Positions 36,695 through 47,398 are shown, numbered from the stretch's first letter. The stretch is DNA of 64,000 nucleotides from Sulfurospirillum barnesii SES-3 (GCF_000265295.1 NC_018002.1:1426001-1490000), one strand, 5' to 3'. Made by a program: numbers and translations. The notes: a model not told the origin generated them from the sequence alone.

Positions 36695-37610
36695 CTTTGC
36701 CTCTTATCTCAAAGACACGAAGCCTTGCACTTCTGCTACGTGGGTTTTTTTTGAGCTCACTGGATGTTGCTTCAATCGGCTTTTTGCTAATAATTTTGCC
36801 TAACGCATGATTATTGCCACACATGCAACGCATCACGTGTGGTGGGCAGATACAGTTTTGACTCCAAAGCTTAAACGTCTGCTTCACAATACGATCTTCT
36901 AAAGAGTGAAACGAAATAATTCCTACAATGCACTGCGTAAATTCTGCCTTAGAAATACTCTCTAAAAGCTGTGTTAAGACTCCCAACTCATTATTGACCT
37001 CAATACGAATGGCTTGAAACAGAAGCGTTGAGGGGTGAATACTCTTTTTGCCTGGGACTTTTTGAGCAATCCGTGAAAGTTCTTTCGCACTAGTAATAGG
37101 AGCTTTTAAACGTGCTTCACAAATGAGTTGTGCCATTTTTTGATAGGCATGAATTTCGCCGTATTCTCTGAAAATAAACTCCAATTGTTCTTGGCTGTAA
37201 TGGTTCACTACTTCATACGCACTAAGCGTATTGTGAGGGTTCATTCGCATGTCTAAAACCTCTGAGTCAAAGGCAAAACCACGCTCTTTTTTATCGAGTT
37301 GCAAAGAAGAAACCCCAATGTCAGCTAGAATGCCTCGAATGGGTAGATGGGCATATTGAGCAATCACAGAGCTAAAATTGCCATGATGAAAGATGACTCG
37401 TTCGCCAAAACGCTCCAAACGCTTTTTACTAAACGCTAACGCCTCTTCATCTTGGTCACACCCAATCAACTTAATAGTCGGATTTTGTTCCAAAAGTACT
37501 TCACTGTGCCCACCATATCCTAGCGTACAATCAATAATAACCCCTTCAGAAACGGTAGAAAATACTTTTTTAACCTCTTCTAAAAGTACAGGTATATGGG
37601 GAATGTTCAC
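36684..37610 (-). CDS. rsmH: 16S rRNA m4C1402 methyltransferase RsmH (MraW)
   Basis: This 308-residue enzyme starts with H-I-P-V-L-L-E-E-V and has the SAM site D-C-T-L-G-Y-G-G-H-S. It also has G-I-L-A-D-I-G-V-S-S-L-Q-L-D, R-G-F-A-F and S-F-H-S-L-E-D-R-I-V-K. It methylates C1402 in the ribosomal decoding site. The start is GTG with AAGGA upstream. As in Campylobacter it faces away from ppiD-ftsA-ftsZ, but here bioA lies between. Confidence 0.96.
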   Translation of the reverse strand: MNIPHIPVLLEEVKKVFSTVSEGVIIDCTLGYGGHSEVLLEQNPTIKLIGCDQDEEALAFSKKRLERFGERVIFHHGNFSSVIAQYAHLPIRGILADIGVSSLQLDKKERGFAFDSEVLDMRMNPHNTLSAYEVVNHYSQEQLEFIFREYGEIHAYQKMAQLICEARLKAPITSAKELSRIAQKVPGKKSIHPSTLLFQAIRIEVNNELGVLTQLLESISKAEFTQCIVGIISFHSLEDRIVKQTFKLWSQNCICPPHVMRCMCGNNHALGKIISKKPIEATSSELKKNPRSRSARLRVFEIRGKDGR

Positions 37611-37640
37611 ACAAAATCCTTCATTAAAATGTCTGTTTTA

Positions 37641-38945
37641 TTATAAATCATTAACACTTACAATCGCCTCATACGCCACGTCCATCATGCGTTCAATCTC
37701 TTTACATGTAATGACATAAGGTGGCATAAAATAGACAATATTTCCCAAAGGTCTAAGAAGCACGCCCTTTTGCATAGCATGTTCAAAGATTTTTAAATTG
37801 ACTCTAAAATCAATGGGGTATTCTTTCAATTCTACCGCTGCTATCATCCCTGTTTGACGGATACTTTGAACATTGCAAAGCCCTTTAAAACGCTCCAACT
37901 GTGCGCCGATAAAAGCGATTTTTTCCTCATTTTTTTCCAAAATAGCTTCGTGCTCAAAAATATCCAGTGTTGCATTGGCCGCACTGCACGCTAAAGGATT
38001 TCCTGTGTAACTATGGGAGTGTAAAAAAGCCTTAAATTCTGCATAATCACCATAAAAAGCCTCATACACTTTTTGTGTGGTTAAAACAACGGATAGAGGA
38101 AGGTACCCACCCGTTAGCCCCTTAGAAAGTGTCATGAAATCAGGACTAACATTTGCATGCTCACACGCAAACATTTTACCTGTTCTACCAAAGCCAACAG
38201 CGATTTCATCAGCAATAAGATGAATATCATAACTATCACACAGTTTGCGTGCCAATGTGATGTAGAGCGGATGGTACATATGCATTCCTCCCGCACATTG
38301 CACCAATGGCTCAATAATAAACGCAGCAATTTTACCTTCATTTGCCCTAAAGACTTTTTCAAGCCCAACAGCTGCCTCACGAGCCGCTTCTTCACTTTGG
38401 TCTTTGGGGACAGGGGCTTGCAATGTTTTCAATAAAATGTCCTCAAAAATCTCTTTATACAATTTCACATCACCTATGGCTAAAGCACCAATGGTTTCAC
38501 CATGATAACTATTGGAGAGAGAGACGAAAAAAGGACGTTTTTCGCCTCTGTTTTTATGGTATTGAAAACTCATTTTAAGCGCCACTTCAATGGCACTAGA
38601 GCCATTATCCGCATAAAAACATTTCTCTAATCCCTTAGGGGCTAGCGCACACAATCTTTTGGAGAGTTTAACAATAGGTTCATGCGTAAATCCCGCAAAA
38701 ATCACATGCTCAAGTGTCTCAATTTGCTCTTTTACTTTTTGGTTAATATACGCATTACAATGACCAAAAAGATTGACCCACCAAGAACTAACACCGTCAA
38801 TATAACTGTTATCTTCAAAATCATACAAATAAATACCCACTCCTTTCTTGATAGCAATAAGAGGAAGTGTCTCATGGTCTTTCATTTGGGTACACGGGTG
38901 CCATATGTATTTCAAATCTTCGGTGACTAAAGAATCATGTTTCAT
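37641..38945 (-). CDS. bioA: Adenosylmethionine-8-amino-7-oxononanoate transaminase
   Basis: This 434-residue class III PLP aminotransferase makes diaminopelargonate in biotin synthesis. It starts with [12 protein letters not shown] and has [13 protein letters not shown], an [14 protein letters not shown] motif and [10 protein letters not shown] with the PLP Lys. The W-H-P-T/C-Q-M start and S-S-W-W mark BioA rather than other class III enzymes. No other bio gene is in the window. A palindrome copy at 37702-37711 is read T-C-K. Confidence 0.95.
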   Translation of the reverse strand: MKHDSLVTEDLKYIWHPCTQMKDHETLPLIAIKKGVGIYLYDFEDNSYIDGVSSWWVNLFGHCNAYINQKVKEQIETLEHVIFAGFTHEPIVKLSKRLCALAPKGLEKCFYADNGSSAIEVALKMSFQYHKNRGEKRPFFVSLSNSYHGETIGALAIGDVKLYKEIFEDILLKTLQAPVPKDQSEEAAREAAVGLEKVFRANEGKIAAFIIEPLVQCAGGMHMYHPLYITLARKLCDSYDIHLIADEIAVGFGRTGKMFACEHANVSPDFMTLSKGLTGGYLPLSVVLTTQKVYEAFYGDYAEFKAFLHSHSYTGNPLACSAANATLDIFEHEAILEKNEEKIAFIGAQLERFKGLCNVQSIRQTGMIAAVELKEYPIDFRVNLKIFEHAMQKGVLLRPLGNIVYFMPPYVITCKEIERMMDVAYEAIVSVNDL

Positions 38946-39053
38946 GAGCTAATTTTACCCCTGCTTGTTAGGAAATGAGAGCGAATTTATCGTTATTTAA
39001 TAACTATATAGATAGAATTATAGCAAAATACACCGTTTGTAAAGGGCAAGTCA

Positions 39054-40514
39054 ATGATTACGTGGATGCAACGTCATAAAAAATATTTGGTTATCACCAT
39101 CTGGATTAGTACCATAGCCTTTGTGGGTGCTGGTTTTGTGGGATGGGGAGCTTATGATTTAAACCATGACCGTGCAGCCTCTGTTGCGAAAGTAGGTAAA
39201 AGAACCATTTCCGTACAGGAGTTTCAATCTGCCTATGCAAGCCACTACAATTTTTACAACAACCTTCTGCAAGGGCAGCTTACACAAGAACAAGCCGAAC
39301 AAATGGGACTGGATAAAATTGTTATGAATAGCCTTGTAAATAAAACATTACTTCTAAACTACGCTGATGATATTGGTCTTCAAGTCAGCAAAGCTGAAGT
39401 GATAGAAAACCTCACAAACAACCCAAACTTTCAAGAGAATGGTGTTTTTAGCAAAGAGTTATACTACTCCCTTCTCAAAGCCAATCGTATCAATCCTAAT
39501 GATTATGAAACCGAGCTTGGAAAAGAAATTCTACACACCAAATTGGAAACATTGTTTAACCTACCTACATCTCAAGCAGAGATAGAAATTTTTGCCTCTG
39601 CTTTTTTTATGGAAGACCGCTTAGCCATTAGCACTCTAAGCTTAGACGCAAATGAAGTGACAAGCAATGAAGATTCTATTAAAACATATTGGGAAAAGAA
39701 CAAAGCCAATTATTTGACGAAAAAAAGTTATACCCTTGAACTCTTAAATGTTCCTGCTTCTGAAGCAAACTTTGACACAAAAACACTTGAAGCATTTTAT
39801 GCAGAAGAAAAACATAATTACCAACATGCTGATGGCAAAATCATGAGTTTTGAAGAAGCTAAAGCAAAAGTTGCCATTGATCTTAGACTTAAAAATGATA
39901 AAAAAAATGCCTTAGAAAGCTTTCTTGCCTTTAAAAAAGGTGATGTCAATGCAACGCAAAGCAAAGTCATTTACGATGATGATACCCTCTTCCCAATGGA
40001 TAAAATTCAAACAGCTTCTAAGGATGAAATCTTAAAGCCTCTTATTGTCAATGATAACTACGTTGTTATTAAAGTAAAAGAGATTAAATTCCCTGAGCCA
40101 ATGTCATATGAAGAAGCTAAAAAAGAGGCTTCACGTGACCTTCTTACGGAATTGAGATACGAAGCACTTGAGAAAAAAGCAAAAGCGAAAGTTGAGCAAT
40201 TTACAGGGAATGATATTGGGTTTGTTAGCAGAGATTCTGTTAAATCTATTGCAGGACTTAATGAGGCAAAAAGTGCAGAGTTTTTAAGCTATGTGTTTGA
40301 TAACACGACAAAAAAAGGTTATAAAATTATTGACGATAAGGCCATTGTTTACGAGATTTTGGAACAAAAGTTGCTTAACACCGATAAGGTAAAGCAATAT
40401 GTTAGCTTACTCAGTGATAATATTTCACAGATTAAGCAAAAAGAGTTAAATCAAAATCTTATTAAAAAGCTCGCAGAAACATACAAAGTCGAGCAATATT
40501 ATAAAGGAAAATAG
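39054..40514 (+). CDS. PpiD/SurA-like membrane-anchored foldase
   Basis: This 486-residue protein has a short cytoplasmic start and a membrane helix (about 12-35, ending G-W-G-A-Y-D). A SurA-N-type chaperone region (about 40-180) follows, then a degenerate parvulin-like part (about 220-350) and C-terminal helices. The layout is that of PpiD. I see no clear catalytic parvulin set, so it may be a chaperone without isomerase activity. It lies directly before ftsA, with no gap, as in Campylobacter. Confidence 0.8.
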   Translation: MITWMQRHKKYLVITIWISTIAFVGAGFVGWGAYDLNHDRAASVAKVGKRTISVQEFQSAYASHYNFYNNLLQGQLTQEQAEQMGLDKIVMNSLVNKTLLLNYADDIGLQVSKAEVIENLTNNPNFQENGVFSKELYYSLLKANRINPNDYETELGKEILHTKLETLFNLPTSQAEIEIFASAFFMEDRLAISTLSLDANEVTSNEDSIKTYWEKNKANYLTKKSYTLELLNVPASEANFDTKTLEAFYAEEKHNYQHADGKIMSFEEAKAKVAIDLRLKNDKKNALESFLAFKKGDVNATQSKVIYDDDTLFPMDKIQTASKDEILKPLIVNDNYVVIKVKEIKFPEPMSYEEAKKEASRDLLTELRYEALEKKAKAKVEQFTGNDIGFVSRDSVKSIAGLNEAKSAEFLSYVFDNTTKKGYKIIDDKAIVYEILEQKLLNTDKVKQYVSLLSDNISQIKQKELNQNLIKKLAETYKVEQYYKGK

Positions 40515-41888
40515 TTGAGCACTACAATTTTAGGTATTGACATCGGTTCAACCAAGATTTGCGCTATTATTGCTCAAAAAAACGATGATGGTGAAATAAA
40601 AATCTTAGGAGCGGGGATTTCGAAATCTCAAGGTCTTAAAAAAGGTATTATCACTAATATTGACCTTGCTTCAAAATCGATCCGCAGTGCACTCAATGAT
40701 GCAAAAAGAGTTGCTGGTACGCAGTACCAAAAAGTCATTGTTTCTATATCAGGGGCTTACACAAAAAGTGTTGATAGTAGTGGTATTGTAAATATTCCCA
40801 ATCGTGATATTGGAATTAAAGAGATTAATCGTGCGATGCAAATGGCGGACCACAACGCTAATATTCCCAACGAATATGAAAAACTCCATGTACTTCCATA
40901 CAATTTCAAGGTCGATGATCAAGAATATATTGAAGACCCACTAGGCATGAATGGGGCTCGCCTTGAAGTACAAGTCCATATCATTACGGCACAAAAATCT
41001 TCTCTAAGCAATCTCAAAAAAGCGGTTAAATTAGCAGGTGTTGAGATTGACAACATTGTTTTAGGTGGATATGCCTCAGCTATTTCTGTACTAAATCATG
41101 ATGAGCGAGAATTGGGCGTGTCGGTGGTGGATATGGGTGGAGCCACGTGTGATATTATGATTCACGCAGGTAATTCTATGCGTTTTAATGACTATTTGGG
41201 TGTGGGCTCTTTAAATATTACCAATGACTTATCAACAGCACTACACACACCACTCAGTGCAGCAGAAGAGATTAAAATTAACTATGGATCACTCAAAAAC
41301 AATTCTAATGACCTTATTGAACTTCCTATTATTGGGGATGATGGGGCAACGCATGAAGTTTCGCTGAACATTGTCTCTAATGTCATTTATGTGCGTGTGG
41401 AAGAGACTTTGATGATTTTAGCCAAAACATTAGAAGACAGTGGCTTCAAGGAACAAATTGGAGCAGGTGTTGTTTTAACAGGTGGTATGACAAAATTAGA
41501 AGGCATTCGAGAATTAGCCTCTGCTATTTTTGACAATATGCCCATCAGGGTTGCTAAACCCAAAGAGATAGATGGACTTTTTGAGACACTAAGAGATCCC
41601 AGTTACGCAACTGCTATTGGTCTCATCTTGTACGGGGGAGGTCATTTTACACCGTATGAAATTGATTCCAATAAAAAGTTACGATACAAAGAAGAGACGA
41701 TAGAACCGAGTCGTCATCACCAACAAGAAACACTCTTCGATGAGAACGAGATGGGTGAAGAGAAAGATGTAGCAACACTTCCAGCGGATAATGCAAAAGA
41801 AAAACTCAAAGACCTTGCAAATATCCAAGAAGAACATAGTGAGGGCTTTGGCTCTAAACTATGGAATAGACTAACACAATTATTTTAA
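40515..41888 (+). CDS. ftsA: Cell division protein FtsA
   Basis: This 457-residue actin-like protein has the ATPase motif I-L-G-I-D-I-G-S-T-K-I-C, V-V-D-M-G-G-A-T-C-D and V-V-L-T-G-G-M-T-K-L-E-G. The C-terminal amphipathic helix G-S-K-L-W-N-R-L-T-Q-L-F tethers FtsZ to the membrane. The start is TTG, immediately after the ppiD-like stop, with AAGGA upstream. There is no palindrome copy in this gene or in ftsZ. Confidence 0.97.
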   Translation: MSTTILGIDIGSTKICAIIAQKNDDGEIKILGAGISKSQGLKKGIITNIDLASKSIRSALNDAKRVAGTQYQKVIVSISGAYTKSVDSSGIVNIPNRDIGIKEINRAMQMADHNANIPNEYEKLHVLPYNFKVDDQEYIEDPLGMNGARLEVQVHIITAQKSSLSNLKKAVKLAGVEIDNIVLGGYASAISVLNHDERELGVSVVDMGGATCDIMIHAGNSMRFNDYLGVGSLNITNDLSTALHTPLSAAEEIKINYGSLKNNSNDLIELPIIGDDGATHEVSLNIVSNVIYVRVEETLMILAKTLEDSGFKEQIGAGVVLTGGMTKLEGIRELASAIFDNMPIRVAKPKEIDGLFETLRDPSYATAIGLILYGGGHFTPYEIDSNKKLRYKEETIEPSRHHQQETLFDENEMGEEKDVATLPADNAKEKLKDLANIQEEHSEGFGSKLWNRLTQLF

Positions 41889-41900
41889 GAGGGGAATGGG

Positions 41901-43016
41901 ATGAATGGATTTAGCATAGAAGAATCAAAATGTGTTTATGGGGCTAAAATTAAAGTTATTGGTGTTGGCGGTGGTGGTGGCAATATGATTAACCATATGG
42001 TACGTGAGGGTGTCAGTGGAATTGAACTTATTGCTGCAAATACTGACGCACAAGCACTTGAGCATTGTTTTGCAAAAACAAAAATACAATTAGGTAAAAA
42101 AGGCTTAGGGGCTGGTATGCGCCCAGAAGTAGGAAGAGAATCTGCTTTAGAGAGCTATGAAGAGATTAAAAGCTCTCTTGAAAAAGCAGATATTGTTTTT
42201 ATCGCTTCAGGATTTGGTGGGGGTACGGGAACAGGTGCCGCACCGATTGTGGCACAAGCAGCCAAAGAAGTTGGAGCACTTACCGTTGCCGTTGTCACAC
42301 GTCCTTTTCTCTTTGAAGGTAAAAAAAGAGCAAAACTTGCAGACATAGGCATTAATGAGCTTCGTAAAGAAAGTGATTCTATTGTTATCATCCCTAATGA
42401 CAAACTTCTCTCCATTGTTGACTCAAAATTTGGCATTAAAGATAGTTTTAAAATTGTTGATGATGTTTTAAGTCGTGCGGTCAGTGGTATGAGTTTGGTT
42501 GTTCTCTCCTCAGGTCAAAGTGATATTAACGTCGACTTTGCTGATGTACAAACGGTTATGAGTCATCGTGGTATGGCACTCATGGGTATTGGTGAGAGTA
42601 CAGGGGAAGATGCTGCGGTTGAAGCCATCAAAAGCGCTATTGAATCTCCACTGCTTGATAATATGTCTATTAATGGTGCCCTAGGAGTCCTTGTTCACTT
42701 CCAACTTCCTCCAACCTACCCACTTAATGAAATTAGTGCAGCTATGGGACTTATTATGGATTGTGCTGATGAAGACGCTGATGTTATTTTTGGTACAACA
42801 ACCGATGAAAATATGCCTGAGAACAGTGTAAAAGTAACCATTGTAGCGACAGGATTTGAAAATAAAGCAGAAGCAAAAGAGCTTAAAATGCTCAATACCA
42901 ATCAAGAAGCCATTAAAAAAGAGCGTATTTTACGTATGAAAAAAGTCAGTGGTGGTTATGAGGGTCAAGATGATTATCTGGACATTCCAACCTTCATTCG
43001 ACACCAAATGGATTAA
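41901..43016 (+). CDS. ftsZ: Cell division protein FtsZ
   Basis: This 371-residue tubulin-like GTPase has G-V-G-G-G-G-G-N-M at the start, the tubulin signature G-G-G-T-G-T-G-A-A-P and N-D-K-L. The C-terminal tail ends D-Y-L-D-I-P-T-F-I-R, the conserved peptide that binds FtsA. It forms the division ring. ATG 41901 follows ftsA by 12 bases with a GGGG/GGG ribosome site. The hairpin at 43035-43067 is its terminator. Confidence 0.98.
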   Translation: MNGFSIEESKCVYGAKIKVIGVGGGGGNMINHMVREGVSGIELIAANTDAQALEHCFAKTKIQLGKKGLGAGMRPEVGRESALESYEEIKSSLEKADIVFIASGFGGGTGTGAAPIVAQAAKEVGALTVAVVTRPFLFEGKKRAKLADIGINELRKESDSIVIIPNDKLLSIVDSKFGIKDSFKIVDDVLSRAVSGMSLVVLSSGQSDINVDFADVQTVMSHRGMALMGIGESTGEDAAVEAIKSAIESPLLDNMSINGALGVLVHFQLPPTYPLNEISAAMGLIMDCADEDADVIFGTTTDENMPENSVKVTIVATGFENKAEAKELKMLNTNQEAIKKERILRMKKVSGGYEGQDDYLDIPTFIRHQMD

Positions 43017-43034
43017 TCCCCCTCCCCCTCTCTT

Positions 43035-43067
43035 AATAGATAAGAAGCAGATAGCTTCTTATCTATT
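43035..43067. terminator. Terminator between ftsZ and the DUF4149 gene
   Basis: A perfect 14-bp stem (AATAGATAAGAAGC and its complement) with a five-base loop lies between two convergent genes and touches the stop codon of the minus-strand gene. It does not contain the TTACATGTAA palindrome. Confidence 0.75.
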
Positions 43068-43536
43068 ATTTATTGAACAACCATCCTCTTCTTACAAAAA
43101 GAGCCACTTGTGTGAGCATTAAAATTTTTATAACCCATTCGCTTTGTTTGTGCATCGTGCTAAAAGCGAGTGTAGAAGTATGTTCAGCGCCTAATTGTTG
43201 TGCATGCACAATGAACGGCGTATAATAAAAAATAAAAAGACCTGTTGAAATCACCATACTCAGGGATAATATTAAAGCATAGGTATCATGATTTTTACGC
43301 ATCATCATTACTTGAACTTCATAAATAATGCTATACAGCGCAACAAAACCAATGAGTATATTCATTTTCAAAAAAACTTGTGTCATTAAAATACCGCTTT
43401 GAAAATGGCTTAGCACACCCTCCCCTAAATATTTTTGTGGAAAGAAAATAATAGGCGCTACAAAAGCACCTGCAGCTATTTCAACCCCAACAGCAATTCC
43501 TAAAATGCCCAAATAAATTACAATAAAACTTTTCAT
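43066..43536 (-). CDS. DUF4149-type membrane protein
   Basis: This 156-residue protein has four membrane helices (about 5-27, 48-68, 83-105 and 133-150). G-V-E-I-A-A-G-A-F-V-A-P-I-I-F near the start and H-K-Q-S-E-W near the end are typical of the DUF4149 (TMEM205-like) family. Its function is unknown. It overlaps prmC by four bases, so M48 peptidase, prmC and this gene form one operon. Confidence 0.7.
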   Translation of the reverse strand: MKSFIVIYLGILGIAVGVEIAAGAFVAPIIFFPQKYLGEGVLSHFQSGILMTQVFLKMNILIGFVALYSIIYEVQVMMMRKNHDTYALILSLSMVISTGLFIFYYTPFIVHAQQLGAEHTSTLAFSTMHKQSEWVIKILMLTQVALFVRRGWLFNK

Positions 43537-44354
43537 CTCTTCTCCTGTATGTAAAATCCACGATCAAGCCCTGCTAAATCCTGATAAAACGTAGGCTCGA
43601 GCCCTTTTGCAACACAATATGTATACAAAGGCTCTTTTTGGTCATATCCCATCTCACATACCAAGGCTTTTACACGATGTTGCATAAAGAGATCAATGAT
43701 ATGACATAACATTTCATCCCCTTTAATGCCTCCAAAAAGGGCTAAAGAAGGCTCAAAGGAGAGTCCTTTACCTAAAGGCTCATCGTGTGCAATATAAGGA
43801 GGATTAGAGACAATCATATCAATAGACTCATGAATCGCATCCAAATAACTTCCCTGTACAAATGAAATGCGCTCATGAACACCATGTTTCATAGCATTGC
43901 TTTGGCTTACATGTAAAGCATCACTGGAAATATCCACTGCCGTTATTTTGACATCGGGGAGCATCAAGGCAAGCATAATACTAACAATCCCACTCCCACT
44001 CCCAATCTCTACAATATGTGCTTTTTCAGGCAATGTTTTTGCTAACAAAACCGCTTTATCCACCAAAATTTCTGTCTCGGGTCGTGGAATTAAAACCCGT
44101 GCATCCACGCTAAACTCTCTATCATAAAAAGAAGCGCGCCCTAAAATATACTCTAAAGGTTCATGATTAGCGCGTCGTTTAAGTGCTGTATAAAACCATT
44201 CATTGGGGATGATTTCATCCGCATCGTGTGCCACAAGCCAACTCATCTCTTTTCCCAACATGTCACATAAAAGCAACATGGTCTCTTTCTGAGGGATAGG
44301 TGTTACCTCTTGCAAACATTCAACCCCTAAATGCACACACTCTTTAATCCTCAC
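43533..44354 (-). CDS. prmC: Release factor glutamine methyltransferase PrmC
   Basis: This 273-residue enzyme methylates the GGQ glutamine of release factors. It has the N-terminal helical domain, R-V-L-I-P-R-P-E-T-E-I-L-V-D, the SAM site I-G-S-G-S-G-I-V-S-I and the catalytic N-P-P-Y motif in S-N-P-P-Y-I-A. It overlaps genes on both sides by four bases. A palindrome copy at 43917-43926 is read L-H-V-S. Confidence 0.95.
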   Translation of the reverse strand: MRIKECVHLGVECLQEVTPIPQKETMLLLCDMLGKEMSWLVAHDADEIIPNEWFYTALKRRANHEPLEYILGRASFYDREFSVDARVLIPRPETEILVDKAVLLAKTLPEKAHIVEIGSGSGIVSIMLALMLPDVKITAVDISSDALHVSQSNAMKHGVHERISFVQGSYLDAIHESIDMIVSNPPYIAHDEPLGKGLSFEPSLALFGGIKGDEMLCHIIDLFMQHRVKALVCEMGYDQKEPLYTYCVAKGLEPTFYQDLAGLDRGFYIQEKR

Positions 44355-45565
44355 ATCGCTTCCTTCGAGAAATGCATCCCCAATTTTTCAAGCCTTTGTG
44401 TCAAAGGTGGATGTGTAAAATAAAGCGCAATGGTTAAAGGATGCGAAAAAGGAAAACTTCTGTTTTCATCAGCAAGCTTCACTAAAGCAGAACACAATGC
44501 CTCTTTACTCTCACACTCACTCCCATATTCATCTGCTCTATACTCATTGTAACGACTCAGCATCCCAAATAAGGGCATCATCACAAAAGAGATTAACGGT
44601 GAGAGCATTAAGAAAAGAACGATAACCATATGCGGTGAAGCATTTACATGTAAAGCATCAAAGAGTGAATCAGGCAAATTTCCAAAAAGTACAAACATCA
44701 TAAAAAGCATCAAAGCACTTGAAGCAATATTTTTTACAATATCATTGTGTTTAAAATGTCCCAATTCATGACCTAAAACTGCTAAGAGTTCGTGCTTTTC
44801 AAGTTTTGCGATTAAGGTGTCAAACAAAACCACCCGCTTAGAACTGCCTAAGCCTCCAAAATAGGCATTTAAACGATTGTCACGTTTGCTTGCATCCAAA
44901 CTAAAGACCCCACTGCTTTTAAGCCCCGCTTTCGTAAGCAAAGCTTCAATTGAACATTTTAATGTTTCATCTTCCAAAGGTGTTAGTTTATTAAACAAAG
45001 GCACAATCACGCTAGGATAAATCATATTGATAAACAAAATAACCCCAAAAGAGAATAAAAATCCATACAACCACCAATACTCAAAATGAAGAATAATCAG
45101 ACTCATAATGGCAAAAAATGCCCCACCAAAGAGTAAAAACATAAGTACGGCCTTACACTGATCCATCACATAGGTTTTCAACGAAATGGTAGAAAAACCA
45201 AACTTTTTATCAAGATTAAATGTTTGATAAAGATCAAAAGGAAGGGTTAAAAAATAATTGACCGCAATAAACATCATGACAAACAAAACCGAATGAAGAA
45301 CCTCATTTTCAACAAACCGATACTCCGCCAAATACGCTAAGCCAAAAGCAATCCAACCAAAAAAAATAAAAAAATCATACAAAGAACTTACGATAGCCAT
45401 TTTTTGAGATGCAATTTTATACGCAGCTGCTTTGAGATAATTAGAGGGCGATAAAATAATAGGCTCAAACGATTTTGCTTTTTGAACGCATCCAATTTCC
45501 ATAAAACTTGCATAAAGCTTTATTACAAGATAGAGGCTATAACACCCCAAAATCCATTCTAACAT
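44351..45565 (-). CDS. M48 family membrane zinc metallopeptidase (Ste24-like)
   Basis: This 404-residue protein has several N-terminal membrane helices, then the zinc site H-E-L-G-H-F-K-H-N-D (about residue 260) and a downstream Glu in E-Y-R-A-D-E-Y. Two helices separate these, as in CAAX protease Ste24 and HtpX. It cuts membrane or envelope substrates. ATG 45565 has AAGGAA upstream; longer in-frame starts lack a site. A palindrome copy at 44643-44654 is read L-H-V-N. Confidence 0.88.
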   Translation of the reverse strand: MLEWILGCYSLYLVIKLYASFMEIGCVQKAKSFEPIILSPSNYLKAAAYKIASQKMAIVSSLYDFFIFFGWIAFGLAYLAEYRFVENEVLHSVLFVMMFIAVNYFLTLPFDLYQTFNLDKKFGFSTISLKTYVMDQCKAVLMFLLFGGAFFAIMSLIILHFEYWWLYGFLFSFGVILFINMIYPSVIVPLFNKLTPLEDETLKCSIEALLTKAGLKSSGVFSLDASKRDNRLNAYFGGLGSSKRVVLFDTLIAKLEKHELLAVLGHELGHFKHNDIVKNIASSALMLFMMFVLFGNLPDSLFDALHVNASPHMVIVLFLMLSPLISFVMMPLFGMLSRYNEYRADEYGSECESKEALCSALVKLADENRSFPFSHPLTIALYFTHPPLTQRLEKLGMHFSKEAM

Positions 45566-45728
45566 ACTTGATTTCCTTAATACGAATTTCAAAGAGCAAT
45601 CATACCAACTTTTAATCAATATTTTCTAAATCCATGCAACACCATTGCAACATACGAATGCTACTATTTTCACTGAAAAGAGATTTTCATCATTCAACCT
45701 GACTAAATCATTTAAAAAAGGAGTTCAC

Positions 45729-47339
45729 ATGTCAATTGCAAAACAATTAATGCTCATGCTTTTAATCGCTATCATAGGAACCTGTACCATCTTTGGAATC
45801 AGTATGAAAAAGATGGATCAGGTTTATGAGGAAACAAATTACGTAACCGTAAATTCGCTCCCAAGTGTTCTCTCTCTTAATCATTCCATGCTCTATGGTC
45901 TTAGACTTCGGCTGGTTATGTGGGAACACATTACACAAGAAGATAAAACGGCGAATGCTAAATCAAAAGAGGGAATCTTAGGTGCACTCAATGACTTAGA
46001 AAAAGAGCTCAAAACATACGAGTCGATGGTCAGTAATGAAAAAGATAAAGCGCTTTTAGCCAAAGACTTAGAGGCTCTTGAAGGATTTAAAAAATTGGTC
46101 GATGAAATTTTAAAACTTTCCGAATCAGGACACAAAGCAGAGGCTGCTGTGACGTTTAATAAAGCAAGACCTGTGCTCAAAGCACTTACTTCTGCTCTGG
46201 ATGAACATATGCAATACAATCTTGAACTTGCCAATCAAATGGCAACACATGCTGCTAGTGAAAAAGAGAATGCAAATTTACTACTCATTATACTTTCTCT
46301 TTGTATTATTGGTTCAACCATCGTTTTAAATCTCCTGATTCGCAAAAACATTATGCAAGGGGTGCATCTCGTGCGTGATAGCATTGGTCATTTTGTACGC
46401 ACTAAAGAACTTAATTTTCGCATCAAATACGAAAAACAAAATGAGATCAAAGAGATGGTTAACAGTTTCAATATGCTTGTGGAAACACTTGAGAGTACCA
46501 TCGTTGATGCCAAAAGTTCTTCAAGTGAAAACGCTTCTGTATCGCATGAACTAAGCACCACCAGTATGCAAATTGGACGCAATGCGGAACAAAGCTCTGT
46601 CATTGTAGCGAATACCATTCAAGAAATTGAAACCATAAAAGTCTTTGTCCAAGAGACAGCAACGCTTTCTGAAAATATGAAACAAAGCATCGCAACGGCA
46701 GGAAGTCGCCTTGATAACGCTAAAAATGAAGTCATTGCTCTTCGTGGCGAGATGAATCAAGCCAGTGCCTCTGAAACGGCTCTTGCTCAAAAGCTAGAGC
46801 AGATGAGCCATGATGCCGAACAGGTCAAGCAGATATTAACAGTCATTTCTGATATTGCCGATCAAACCAACCTTTTAGCTTTAAATGCCGCCATTGAAGC
46901 AGCAAGGGCAGGAGAGCACGGTCGCGGGTTTGCGGTGGTTGCTGATGAAGTACGAAAGTTAGCGGAGCGAACGCAAACATCACTCACAGAGATCAATGCT
47001 ACAATCAATATTATTGTTCAATCTATCGTAGACTCATCAGAACAAATGGGAAGAAATGCCAAAAACATTGAAAGACTCTCAACGGTTTCCAGTGGTGTTG
47101 AAACCACCATTTTAGGAACCACCCAGGTCATGGAAGAAAGTGTCACCGCTGTTACCACCAGTGCTCAAAACTCTCGAAAGATTTCACAAGATACTGATAA
47201 AATCGTTACGATGGTTTCCAATATCAACACACTCACGAGCGAAAATGCCAGGAGTGTCGAAGAGATTGCAGCAGCAGCAGATCATCTCTCTCGTTTGGCT
47301 GAAAATCTCAATAATAAACTCAATCAATTTAAGTCCTAA
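45729..47339 (+). CDS. Methyl-accepting chemotaxis protein (4HB sensor type)
   Basis: This 536-residue receptor has a membrane helix (about 10-30) and a helical periplasmic domain of four-helix-bundle type (about 32-185). A second membrane helix (about 187-208) is followed by HAMP and a signalling domain with the hairpin tip [19 protein letters not shown]. It controls flagellar switching through CheA. ATG 45729 has AAAGGAG upstream. The ligand is unknown. Confidence 0.93.
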   Translation: MSIAKQLMLMLLIAIIGTCTIFGISMKKMDQVYEETNYVTVNSLPSVLSLNHSMLYGLRLRLVMWEHITQEDKTANAKSKEGILGALNDLEKELKTYESMVSNEKDKALLAKDLEALEGFKKLVDEILKLSESGHKAEAAVTFNKARPVLKALTSALDEHMQYNLELANQMATHAASEKENANLLLIILSLCIIGSTIVLNLLIRKNIMQGVHLVRDSIGHFVRTKELNFRIKYEKQNEIKEMVNSFNMLVETLESTIVDAKSSSSENASVSHELSTTSMQIGRNAEQSSVIVANTIQEIETIKVFVQETATLSENMKQSIATAGSRLDNAKNEVIALRGEMNQASASETALAQKLEQMSHDAEQVKQILTVISDIADQTNLLALNAAIEAARAGEHGRGFAVVADEVRKLAERTQTSLTEINATINIIVQSIVDSSEQMGRNAKNIERLSTVSSGVETTILGTTQVMEESVTAVTTSAQNSRKISQDTDKIVTMVSNINTLTSENARSVEEIAAAADHLSRLAENLNNKLNQFKS

Positions 47340-47346
47340 CTTCCTA

Positions 47347-47381
47347 CGCCAGAGACTAAAGCAAGCCTTTAGCCTCTGGCG
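47347..47381 (+). terminator. Terminator after the first chemoreceptor gene
   Basis: CGCCAGAG-a-CTAAAG pairs with CTTTAG-c-CTCTGGCG around a short loop, giving a stem of about 14 base pairs eight bases after the stop. The following sequence is only moderately T-rich. The next promoter begins right after it. Confidence 0.65.
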
Positions 47382-47387
47382 TCAACT

Positions 47388-47398
47388 TTGGCTATAAT
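47388..47398 (+). promoter_or_regulatory. Promoter -10 box of the ABC-F gene
   Basis: TTGGCTATAAT contains a perfect TATAAT (47393-47398) about 25 bases before the TTG start of the ABC-F gene. Because this box would lie inside a longer reading frame from ATG 47388, it argues for the later start. Confidence 0.6.
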
